A stretch of 64,000 nucleotides of DNA from Nectonema munidae (Eukaryota > Nematomorpha > Nectonematoida > Nectonematidae). Location: the NCBI GenBank assembly GCA_030549495.1, contig JAUIRK010000165.1:248001-312000 (forward strand). Direction: 5' to 3'. The notes beneath the pieces were generated by a model. It was not told the DNA's origin. It searched no databases and worked only from the letters and a program-made list of their open reading frames with translations. Of this stretch, positions 1-10,657 are shown piece after piece; positions within the stretch are counted from its first letter, which is position 1; every line of letters starts with the position of its first letter. Position numbers and translations under genes: made by a program.

Positions 1-1869
1 TTACAAAAAAATTTGTTTATCTAAAATTTATTTGTTTTTAGATCGCTCATCAAGTATTCTCAGCATGATACCGGATGGTAGCTTCCTTAAATGAACAAAC
101 ATACGTATCAGCATATATACATATATTTTGTTGAACCAAATTCTTTCATTTGCTAATAAAGTATATTTATTTTTGAAAGTGTATTCATTTTATGCCCTAT
201 ATACTTTCTATTTACGACTCCACAATTTACCAGTCAGAGTCGCATTTTCTAAGTACTTTGAATCGAAGACAGATATTTTCCTTTTAACTCTGCAACCCTG
301 TTTATAATGTGCACTATCATTATTTCGTCGTAATTTACCACCTTATTACCATTTTCACTTATGAAAATTTTCAGCAAGTCCTTAAATGACCTTATCATTT
401 AGTACCTTCACAATGTCTGGAAACGCCAACTGAAAAAACTTAAAGGAGATGTTGACTATTGAAAAAAAAACGTTAAAGTATTAAAAAAATATGAAAAACA
501 TTTAAAAATAAAAAAATTATTAATCTATAATTTCAAATTTTGAGCTATACAATTTAATCATAATATTTGTAAGAAAAACAAACAAGATGTTATTGGAAAT
601 CCGTGTATGAGAGACAAATATGGAGAGCTAAATTTGAAGCTAGAAGAATGATTAGAACTCTGGAAGGATCACTGTCGCAAATCTTTGAATAGAGAGAATA
701 TCTGGACTGGGAATTTAGCAGTTCTGCCAAACGAGGGCCCTGTGCCTGAAATTTCAAGAGAAGAGGTGAATCAAGCGATAATACAGATGAAAACGAATAA
801 AGCAGCTGGTCTAAGTGGTGTGCCTATATTAGTAATACAACTTTGTGGACTTGAGGGTTCTTTGGCAAAAATAGGAAATGATATAATGATGGGGAGAAAG
901 ATGTTGGAAAGCTAGAGGAATAGTGCTTTGTTACCTCTTTATAAAGGCAAAGGCGACTCAAAAGAATGTTCTAACTATAGAAGTATAAAATTTCTTGGAT
1001 ATGCGATGAAGGTATTTGAGAGAGTTTTTGAAAAATAATTAGTAAACGTGTAATCCAAATGTGTTTCACGGCCAGGAAAAGCACGATCGATGCAATTTTT
1101 GCAGTAAGCCAATTGATTGAAAAACACAAAAAAGTGGATAAGGAATTGTACGGTGTATTGGTCGACCTTGAGAAAGCTTTTGATTGCATTCTAAGAGAAG
1201 TAATTTGGTGCGCTCTGAGAAAAAAAAGATGTGCCAGAATACGAAGTAAAAGCAATAATAGAAATGAACAACGATGCAAAAACTGTAGTGCAAGTTGAAG
1301 GACAAATATCAGAGTGGTTCAAAGTTGAAGTCGGTGTTCTTCAGGGATCCGTGCTTAGCCCGATACTTTTTGCAATTGTTATGTATGTACTTTCTGAGGA
1401 TGTTGAAAAGTGTAAGAGAGAGTTTCTCTATGAAGATGATTTGGTGATTGTTGGAAGCAGTTGGGACGACGTTGGAAAAAGATATGTTATTTGGAGAGAA
1501 GCACTGAGAAGCAAAGGGTTAAAGATAAAGGTTTCAAAAACGAAAGCAATGAAATTTAAATTTTGATGTTTAAATGGAATTATTAATAATAGTGATTCAT
1601 GTACAAAATGCGGGAAAAGAGTTATGTGAAATGCCATTCAGTGTAGTTTATGCAAGATGTGGGTCCATAAAAGATGTTCTGGTGCGCTTATAAAGGTTAA
1701 AAATTTTGTTTGTCGTAGTTGGAAAGAAGAGAAAATTGATGAAGAAAATGAAAATACGGTCATATTTGGAGGAGACAAAATTAATGTTGTAAAAGAATTT
1801 TGGTACTTAGGAGACGTATTTAGCAAAGATGGAAATGTAAAATCTCACGGACAAGACTCGCTTGGAAAA
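1..1869 (+). mobile_element. RTE-like LINE, copy 1, truncated and decayed
   Basis: Remnant of a non-LTR retrotransposon whose reverse transcriptase once copied element RNA into the genome. Readable pieces from about 685 to 1860 follow the order of an RTE-like polymerase: an EISREEVNQA / KAAG-SGVP fingers block (685-915), a DLEKAFDC palm block (about 1160-1190), and a VLQGSVLSPILF block followed by FLYEDD (1340-1440). The catalytic box reads YEDD instead of the family's YADD or FADD. A Cys/His zinc-finger segment follows near 1600-1720. At least four frame changes or stops break the frame. Positions 1-650 are noncoding and match 15,469 onward closely, so they belong to the same duplicated block. 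The element ends abruptly near 1869, where it joins an antisense piece of another LINE. The superfamily is recognised by motif memory; the exact clade is inference. Confidence 0.8.
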
Positions 1870-2000
1870 ATGATGCATTTCCTTCCATTTTCTTTTCTAT
1901 TAGTTGTCTTGTGATAAAAATCGCGTTTATTATACTCTTTCCAGGCATAAATCTAAACTCTTTTGGGTTTATTTGTATCACTGAACGAAAAAAGTTTATT
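1870..2000 (-). mobile_element. Antisense fragment of a second RTE-like LINE
   Basis: This stretch is nearly identical to 19,821-19,945, which encodes on the minus strand the HGKSVINAIFITRQLIEK block of a second RTE-like polymerase. Here it is joined directly to the sense LINE upstream. The join falls in a run of A that is present on both sides in the undeleted copy, which suggests a deletion through microhomology. Confidence 0.7.
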
Positions 2001-3452
2001 TTTCATATTTTTTTAACGAATGTATTTGAAATTTTTCAATTGGGACAATTTAATAGTGCATTTTGGATCATTTTATTTTGTAGAATCCAAAAATCAGAAT
2101 TGTCATAACATGTACACTTTTTGACTAAATCGGCCTCATAGTTGACTATTTTGGCGAGTGTGAAGAGCTCTAGAACTGAAGTATGTAACCGTCGATAATT
2201 TTTCAGAATCAGCAAAAAAATTCTCCAAGATGATGCTTGACTTTTATTGAAAAATCTTCCTTATGGAATGGTACCCTTAAAAAATAAAAAAAATGCAACT
2301 CAGATTTATAGATACTTCTGATAAAATTTTCCGAATCTTATTACATTTTAATTATAGTTTTTGTCCAAATCGCCTCCAAAGTTACCAATTATAAAAGTTA
2401 TAGATTATAAAAATTACATATCTGATTCCAACGGAATTGACATTCAAAATCAGAAATTTGGGAAAACTGAGCATGATTTTCTCTTTCACACTAAAAAGCC
2501 CCAAAAACAAATTTAAAGAGATTTAGAGTAAGTTTAAGGGTTTTCGGTAATAAAATATTTAATTTGATATAACTTAAATAGGGCAGTCTGAATTAGTTTT
2601 TGAAAACAAATCTTGTATTGCGATTAGTTTTTTCATATATAGTTTTTGAAAAAATATCTACCTAAAATCTGGGAAAAAATTAATTTTCATAATTTAACTT
2701 GCAATTATACTTTTCTAACTAATTTTAGAATGCAGAATCAAAATCCGTTGTTAAAATTTGCATACATATTATATTTATCAAATACGACTTTTACTAACCT
2801 TTGAAATAAGTTAAAATTTATGTTTTTAAATGGAACATTTCAATTACGCATTCTACTTCAGTTTTATGTTTAAATTCTAAATATGTAATCAGAACTGCCA
2901 TAACATGTTAACTTTTAGAGAAAATTGTTTTTAAATTGGTAAATTTTTAATTTTGGTGAAATTTAAAAAACTGTAGAACGGAAATTTTAGGGAATCACTC
3001 CTTCATATATAGTTTTTCTGAATCAGCATAATAAAGGTAGAATTTTTTTCCAAAAATTTTTCTAGAAAAAATATTAAATTTTTTAGAATTTTTTGAAACT
3101 CTGGATTTGAAGTTAATATGATATTTCATAATCTGCACATCTATTATATTTTTGAGTAACTCGCCTCAAAAGTTAGCATTGCAAATATAAAAAAAATTAA
3201 ATATGACTTTTTATTTTTAAATGAGAAAAAATGTGTGCAACTTAATTAACTTTTGAGTCACACAAAATGGCAAATGAGTTGAAAAGAACAGTTACCTATG
3301 AGCTCTAGTACGGAAACTTTGCTCTTCTCAGCTTATGTGAGGTTTGTTAGGCTATGACACTCTTTATGCTTTTCTTTTTTCTAATTATCTCGAAGCTGAA
3401 ACCAAAAGTAAGGCATTTTTATTATTTGAACAACCACAATGTTTGGTAATAT
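2001..3452. repeat. Unclassified interspersed repeat, copy 1
   Basis: AT-rich DNA matching 20,085-20,217 and 22,440-23,717 on the same strand with only scattered differences. No long reading frame is visible. The last 150 bases correspond to the start of a hAT transposase fossil that continues only in the second copy. Homology stops at about 3452. The part just after 2108 contains a 28-bp segment that is inverted relative to the other copy. Confidence 0.7.
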
Positions 3453-4844
3453 AAATAATAAGTATTATTTTTTATTCAATCCATTATTAATCTTATATAT
3501 TAGTAAAATACACGCAGTTAAGAGAAAAACTGTGTGTGTATAATATATCTTTCTATATAAAAAATGGATATGTTAAAATAATCTAAAAAAAATCAAAAAT
3601 CAAAAAAATTTCCTAGTTAAATTAGGAAAAAGAAAGTATTATTTCGTACAATACTCCGCCTTCCCCCTCTTTCCTCTGATAAAACTTTTAAAAAAGCCCA
3701 TTTAAGTATTAAAAAATTTGTATGATTCAGTTTGCATTTAAAAATTATTATATATCAAGGAAATTTTTTTTTCTTTCGTATATTTTAAATTTTATTTTTA
3801 TTCTTTATTCATCCAATTTATCCACTACTTTGAATTCGTTTAAATGTAGACCGGCTCATTTGAATAATGGATAATATGTTGGTTTTTTTTTAATATGAAT
3901 TATTTTGCACAATTAAATATCTTTTTTAAATATTTCCAATAATAATTTAATTGGGTATTCATATATGATTTTTTAGCTCCACCTTACAATCAAAAATGAA
4001 TACCCTTTTGAGAATTTTATCTAATAAAATAAAGTTTATTTACTGTTACCCTTATATAGTAAAATATTTGAACTTTTATTTTTAGTTCTATTGCTAATGA
4101 ATATTGGAATGCGCTTGCCCAAGTAATGATTTTATTTTTATAAGAAATTAATCTTAATAGAGAATCCAATATCTATTTTTACTTAAAAATATTAAAATTA
4201 TCCCTAAATTTTTTAAAGAAAGAAAATCACTGGATATAATTTCTGTCTGAATAAAGTTTTAATTAAAATCTATTTTAAAATTGGTTTGTAAATAAATTAC
4301 AAAACTTTTAAGAAATTCAATAAAAAATTCCTGCCCTCCTAAAAAGTCTTCTAGTGACTCGTTTGTATATACATATAATATTGGTCTAAATATTGTTTAT
4401 ACATTTCTTTTTAACCCTTCCAAACATTGATTCTTAAATTTCTTTTTATGTTTTTTAAAATATTTTGGGTCATTTTCTTGTAGAGAAACTTAGACAAACC
4501 TGAATTTCCAATGGAATTTAATAGAAATTAATCAAAATTGTCTGCTTTGCACTAAAATGTGTTAATGTATTTTGATAACACGATTTTTTTGTGGTTTACT
4601 TTCCACGCGTTGTACCTGAAAGGATTAAATCAATGTACTGTTATATGATGATATTGAATATATTTTTTTATAAATTAATAGAAAAAGAAACTATTTATGA
4701 AATTCATTCAATTTATATATCTTTTGAAAATAAATGAGTATACTTGAGAAACAATCTCAGTTATATACACTCAGATACATCACTTCAGAGAAACTCCCTC
4801 CCCCAATAATTTTGAATTCTCTGAATTCGATATCTATTTATATT
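3453..4844. other. AT-rich stretch with no recognisable feature
   Basis: No credible reading frame, RNA gene or repeat pair was recognised here. It has only short poly-A and poly-T runs. Confidence 0.5.
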
Positions 4845-5005
4845 AGGGGTCGTTCACAATTGACATAAACCAATTTTTGGCAAATTTCGACCTACTTCCC
4901 CCCTCTTGTCAACTTTTAACTATTTAATCATTTAACAAATTCGTTCTTTGTCAACTTTTCCCCCTCACTCCCAGTCTTGGTTGACGTCAATTGTGAACGA
5001 CTCCT
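4845..5005. mobile_element. MITE with GGGGTCGTTCACAATTGA ends
   Basis: A 161-bp palindromic element. The left end (GGGGTCGTTCACAATTGACA) is repeated inverted at the right end (TGACGTCAATTGTGAACGAC followed by TCC). The interior is AT-rich and noncoding. A decayed relative lies at 36,271-36,396, with the same internal order of motifs. No clear target duplication could be read, so the superfamily is unassigned. Confidence 0.75.
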
Positions 5006-6807
5006 TTATTTAAAAAACTTATTTGGCTTGTGAGTTGACTTTCCTTATTACTTTTAAGACCTTTGACTTTACTTTAGAGGACTAACACAAAAACGTCAGC
5101 CATTTAAGATATATCAAATGAAAAGAGAAAAAGTTTTATATGGGAATATAATTTATGCGAGGTTAATAGTTTGTAATGTATTTGATTATAGTGAATGAAG
5201 TTTTGGGTTGTCGCTCTTCTTCACCCCTTTGAGGCCTAGGAAAATAATGACTGGAATTTATGAGGAGTTGTCTGCCGTGCCCAACCTCTTGAGTTTTGGG
5301 GAGATTTTTTATATAAGTTATATAACAAGTACTTTAAAGTTTTTTTAAATTGAGAAAAATTTTTGATTCAAATTGTGGATTTAGAAAAAATAAAATATTG
5401 AAACGTGGTTTAATGATTAGCATTATTAAACGACCATGAGTATATAATGATCGAAAAACACAGAGGAAGGAGCATATATTATTCAACACTATAATGTTAA
5501 AATATACATAGACGTTTCAATGTTAAGTTCCAAGCTATTAATACAAAATAATTTGAAATTTTAATCGGCATCGGTGGGAAAATTTAGATTGGCGGCTAGT
5601 TTACTGAACTAGACGTTATCTTCACACTGAAAGAACTTTAAAAATTCTGAAAGTGTGATATGGACAGACTAAGTTAAATTGTTGTGAGTTCGTTAGTCAA
5701 AACAGGTCTTTCACAGACTGTTAAACTAGTGTTGAATTGCGTACACGGGGAATTATAAATTCATGTATTAATATATAAAATTTTGATACATCGATAATTC
5801 TCATAGGCCTTTTTTGCGAATTTATTTATTTAAAATGCTGTCTTTCACAGATTTTTTGCTTATTTCTTTAAAAAAGCGCCGACTAACAACGTATTATAAT
5901 TGTATTTAGCTGGAAATACGTTTGCTCAGTACTACAGACGACACCGTTATATATGATTTTGATAAAGAAGAAATTGGTTCAGGTATTCTCATTTTTCCAC
6001 CTTCAAATTAGGCTCCCTAATATAACTTATTCCCGCCTATTCAAAATCAAGTAGATCTAAAAGATGTTTATTTTAATTTAAATTATTAAAATTGTGGGTT
6101 TTTGTTGTCTATAACTATTTTTATAAATGAAATAATCTCTTGCTTCTTGTTGTGTAGAAAAAATATGAAAATCAAGTCTAAATATTTTGTTTATATCAAG
6201 AATGAACTCACTTTTTTTATTTGGACGTTTTACCTATACACATGAAAATAATTACTTCTCAGAATTAGAAAAAAATTTTTATCCAATAATAATTCATTCA
6301 TTTCTCCCTTTTTAATACAGATTTTTTTGAACTTTTGGTCATAAATTTTTTTGTTTTTACCTTTATTAATTTTTTGATATAACAAATAATTCTATTCATT
6401 TTATCGAAAAATCTATTTTAAGAATCAATTAAGCTGGAAATGAATATTGCTCACAAATTAATTTTTGACTAAAAGTAAAAATTTTATTATTAAAAATAGA
6501 GGAATATAAATTGCATTAAATTTATTTTACCCATTTGATCCCAAAAGGCAGACGATAAATCGCTCAAGTAATTGTTTTCATGTACTGAGGTAGAACTAAT
6601 ATGGCGATCTTATTTTCTATTTTCACATATGTTTCAAAAAATAGATGAATATTAAAAATTTTATTTATATAGATAAAACTTTATGTGATATCACTAAGCT
6701 TTTAACTAATTTTACTGTTTTTGTAAAAGAAGGCGATAATCAACTCTACTTTTTTATTCGCATAGTTTTTACCGAAAAGTGGCACACTTCTAAGGAAAAA
6801 ATTCCCA
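5006..6807. other. AT-rich stretch with no recognisable feature
   Basis: Nothing supportable was found on either strand: no long frames, no tRNA-like boxes, no obvious inverted ends. Confidence 0.5.
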
Positions 6808-7300
6808 CTCTTCTAGTCATCTGATTTTTATCTTATATAATACAATTTAGGTTTCTCTGAAGGCAATGAATCAATAGACATTTATATTTCCTCTTCAAAA
6901 ATATCAAAAAAAATAGGTTTGACTTATTATTCTTATACGTAAGTTGTTCGTTTCTCAGCACAATTCCTATCCTATGTCTTTCCCTTCTAGATCACAATAA
7001 AGCCGACCACTTTTTAATCCCCTTACACACAAAGCATCATTCTTCTAATGTTTTAATATTGCCTGTTCGCATTAAGTCATTTGATAAAACTCTTGGAGTC
7101 GAAACATTAATTTCCTTAAAATAAAATTACTTAAACTTTACTTCTTGTTTTAACACGACTTATTTCAAACAATGACTACCCAACACTTATTTTTAAATCT
7201 AATTATTTTAGGTGTACAACCAAAAATTATTTGTTTTTTTCAACACGAACTTCTTCTGATATTCTTTGTTGCATATAATTCATTCATTAAAAATATGATA
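6808..7300 (+). repeat. About 490-bp direct repeat, copy A
   Basis: Matches 14,214-14,718 in the same orientation through nearly its whole length. Copy A stops exactly where a Tigger-type transposon begins after ATGATA. Copy B reads on uninterrupted, so B shows the empty-site sequence. No coding content is seen. Confidence 0.75.
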
Positions 7301-9023
7301 CAGTCAGATCCCGTTTATCCGATACACTTTTTATCGTAACCATTTTCCATAATGAATTTAACCCCGTTATACCGACATTCATACTCCGACTCCGACACTG
7401 TTCTCATCAAACAAAATGTTTTCACCCTATTCTGTAAATCTTGTTAATCCGACACCATTTATATTATATTTCCGCTGAAACACATCATATAATATAGAGG
7501 AGGCTTATTATGACAAATAACAACAAATGAGCAAACTGCACTTTTCTATCTCCATAAAGAGGATGACGAAAAGTATAAAAAATGTATAATCAATTACGTA
7601 TATTTAGTCTTTCTTACGTCTAGTTCATTGAAAAAAAATTTAAAATATTCTTTTCCTTTTAATGAGTTTGTATTTAATTTGAACAGCTATTTGAAAGTAC
7701 AGAGGCGTTCCGCTGATAAAGTTAAATGTCTAATCAATCCTAAGAAAATTCCAGTAGCATCTTCCACTCTACTAAACGATCACGTGTGGACTTATCTGTA
7801 AATCAAAAGCGTGAGATACGCATGTACAAAGCAGATCCCCCCAGATCCACTCAACACGAGATAGCTTCACGCTTTTCAAATATTTATCAAACAATCATTG
7901 GCCGTTCGACAATAAGTTATATTTTGTCTAAAAAAGAAAAGTGGTTGAATATGGATACCAATGAAACAAGTGTACTTCGCTTGCGTAGTGCAAAACATCA
8001 AGCAATGGAAAGTGCTTTGTATATGTGGTTCACGGACGTATCAGCTCGTGGTGCCACAATAAATGATGATATTCTCATTTTGAATGCTCGTGTATTTGGA
8101 AAAGATCTGAATGTTGGAAATGAGTTCAAATACTCTAGCAATTGGCTTGACTGTTTCAAAAAATGTCATGGTATAAAATTTTTTATTAAACCTGGAGAAA
8201 GTTCAAGTTGTAGCATGAATGACGTTCAACAATTTAGAGAAAAAATGAAGAATGATTTTCAAAATTTTGATCCACAAAACATCTATAACATGGATGAAAC
8301 TGGCCTCTTTTTTCGTTTGGAGCCGAATGTTACTCTTGCAACTGGACCCATGAAAGGTAAAAAAAAAGAACAAAGAACGTCTTACAGTGGTACTTTGTGC
8401 CAAAGCTAGTGGCACAGACAAACTTAAGCCGCTTGTAATCGCAAAATTTGTTCGCCCACGTTGCTTTGGCAAAAATTTCGTTCCCAAAGTTTATTGTGAT
8501 TATTATTCAAATAAGTCAGCCTGGATGACCACAAGTATTTTCTTGATTTCGCTTAAAGACTTTGACAGGCTCATGAGAGATGCCAAAAAACAAGTGATTC
8601 TACTATGCGAAAATGCCACCAATCACAAAAAAGCTGGACTAAAGCTCACAAACTCCAGGATAGTTTTTTTGCCACCAAACTCCACTTCACACATCCAACC
8701 AATGGATGCTTGCATCATATGTTACTTTAAATTACATTATCGTAAATTTATTACACGCCATTTCATCCAGTGTATTGATGATAAAGAAGATTTGAAACAG
8801 GGGCGCATATCCTCAAAATTATTGGGGGGGGGGCGAAATTTTTTTGTTGCAATTTTCAAAATTAGTGGTCTGAAAATACCACGGGACCAAATATTCAAGC
8901 AATCCTTTAAAATAGAGTGTATTCAGCGCATAACTAAAGTCCAAAATTTATAAGACTACTTTATATTTTAAATACTATACTTCCAGCGAAAATATTTTAA
9001 TTAAATTTGCATATCGAATATAC

Positions 9024-10051
9024 GGTGCCTGGTCAAAACGGCCCAAAACCGAAATGGCCCAAACCAAAACGGCCCAAAACCAAAACGGCCCAAAAACGAA
9101 ACGGCCCAATACCAAAGCGGTCCAAAACTAAAACAGCCTAAACCAAAATTTCCAAACCAAAACGTCCCAAAACAAAAAAGCCTAAACTTTCTTTGTATCC
9201 AAATAAAAGTAATCAAACCCAAAATCAAAAACTTTGAAAAACTTATTCATTCGTGAGTTTTTTCCAAAACTTACTCAAAATTATATGTTCGAAATTCAAA
9301 ATTTGAAAATAATAAATACAATATTTGAACCAATATCATCTACTATAGAAATAAAGTTAAGGTGTTTCCAATAGTATTTTAGCGAACTCATTTCTGGCAA
9401 AAATTGAATATTTTTTTCTCTACAAAAACTGGGACCAAATTCACTCTGGAAATAAATAGCGATCATATCTCAAGAAACTTAGGTTGTTGGTAAGTATTTA
9501 AACCGTTTATAGTCAATTCGGCCTCGAGAAGTTGGACTTTAAGACAATTCGGCTTCTATCTCATTATTTTTTGAGACCAAATTGTTTTGAGGCCGAATTT
9601 TTCTGAGGTCGAATTGACCTGTTCCATTTCAACTTATTAATATTTTCAATAAGTATTGTGTGCAATAAAGTTACTCACTTTCAAATTTTCACTGACATTT
9701 TTTGTTTGTTTCCTTCATTAAACTTTGATAATTCAACAAAGTTCAAATGTGTAAAATAAAGCTTAGCTTAGTATTCCGACATAATAAATGACTGATCTAG
9801 AAAATTGTCAATCCGAAATCTTTCAGGTCCCATTGTTTCCTGTTAAGCGATGGCCAACTGTATTTGAAAATCAAAGTTAGTTTTCTTAGATTGTAGTTTC
9901 AGCTTACTCTAGCCTTCAGGTTTTTGGCCGTATCAGTTTATGGTCATATTGGCTTTGAGCCGTTATGGATTTTGGCCGTTTTGCTTTTTGGCTGTTTTGT
10001 GCCGTTTTGGCTTTTGGCCGTTTCGGTTTTGGGCCGTTTTAACCGGGAACC
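9024..10051. mobile_element. 1028-bp element with GGCCCAAAAC-rich inverted ends
   Basis: Nested inside the hAT-like element. The left end starts GGTGCCTGGTCAAAACGGCC and the inverted right end GGTTCCCGGTTAAAACGGCC. The exact 8-bp duplication GAATATAC lies at 9016-9023 and 10,052-10,059. Inside each end is a run of about 11-12-bp tandem units built on AAACGGCCCA: about ten on the left (9035-9180) and about six on the right (9925-10,040), in inverted orientation. The interior (9200-9920) is AT-rich and noncoding. An 8-bp duplication is compatible with hAT or P superfamilies. The terminal sequence is not one I can assign. Confidence 0.8.
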
Positions 10052-10586
10052 GAATATACACTAGTTTAAAAAAATCCAAAATTGTTTGGGGAGCCAATAA
10101 GCTTTTCATTGAAAATGAAGTAGTCTATCAGGCACGTTACAGGAATTGATGAAAGGATATTTGATTCATAGAGAAAACAACTGAAAACAAATAACTGAAG
10201 GTTGGATAGTTTTATATGAGTGAATGTAGTCTGAAGGCAAAGAGTCTACTAGACACCCTGCGATGTTTATATGAAAAAATGTGATTGATTCAGGGGCAAG
10301 GGTATAAAATGAAGTTTTGTGCAAACAAAAATAAAACAATAAATTAAGATTGCATTATTTCATTTTTCTAAGCATCATTCAAAAATAGTTTAAAAGCTAA
10401 ATTGGTGCAAGCTACAAAAAGTAAAATAACTTTTAATATTTTGCAATGATTTGCCTTTTATAATAACTTAAGGAAAAAAAGTCTATCAGAAATAGTTGTA
10501 GAGCTTCAACAAAAACAAAATATTTTAGAGCATAACTTAAGTTTTTTGGAAACTAATTTGACGTATCCCCTACAGCATATTCTATG

Positions 10587-10657
10587 GGTGGCATGGCAGG
10601 TTGGTTGAGATGATGGACTCAGCACGGAAGCCTCTGAATTCGATTCCTCATCGATAC
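10587..10657 (+). repeat. tRNA-like fragment (SINE head or tRNA pseudogene)
   Basis: The segment contains an A-box-like TGGCAGGTTGGTTGAGATGA, then GATGGACTC, then a B-box-like GAATTCGATTCC. This is the spacing and wording of a Ser/Leu-type tRNA. The acceptor arms do not pair convincingly, so a functional tRNA is unlikely. The following AT-rich tail fits a SINE. Confidence 0.45.

Noticed and set aside
9001-9228. Minus-strand frame repeating FGPFW-like units
   Set aside because: It is the translation of the GGCCCAAAAC tandem array at the end of the 1028-bp element, not a protein.
10587-10657. Functional tRNA-Ser/Leu gene
   Set aside because: A- and B-box-like words are present but the acceptor and anticodon stems do not pair well; treated as a tRNA-derived fragment.
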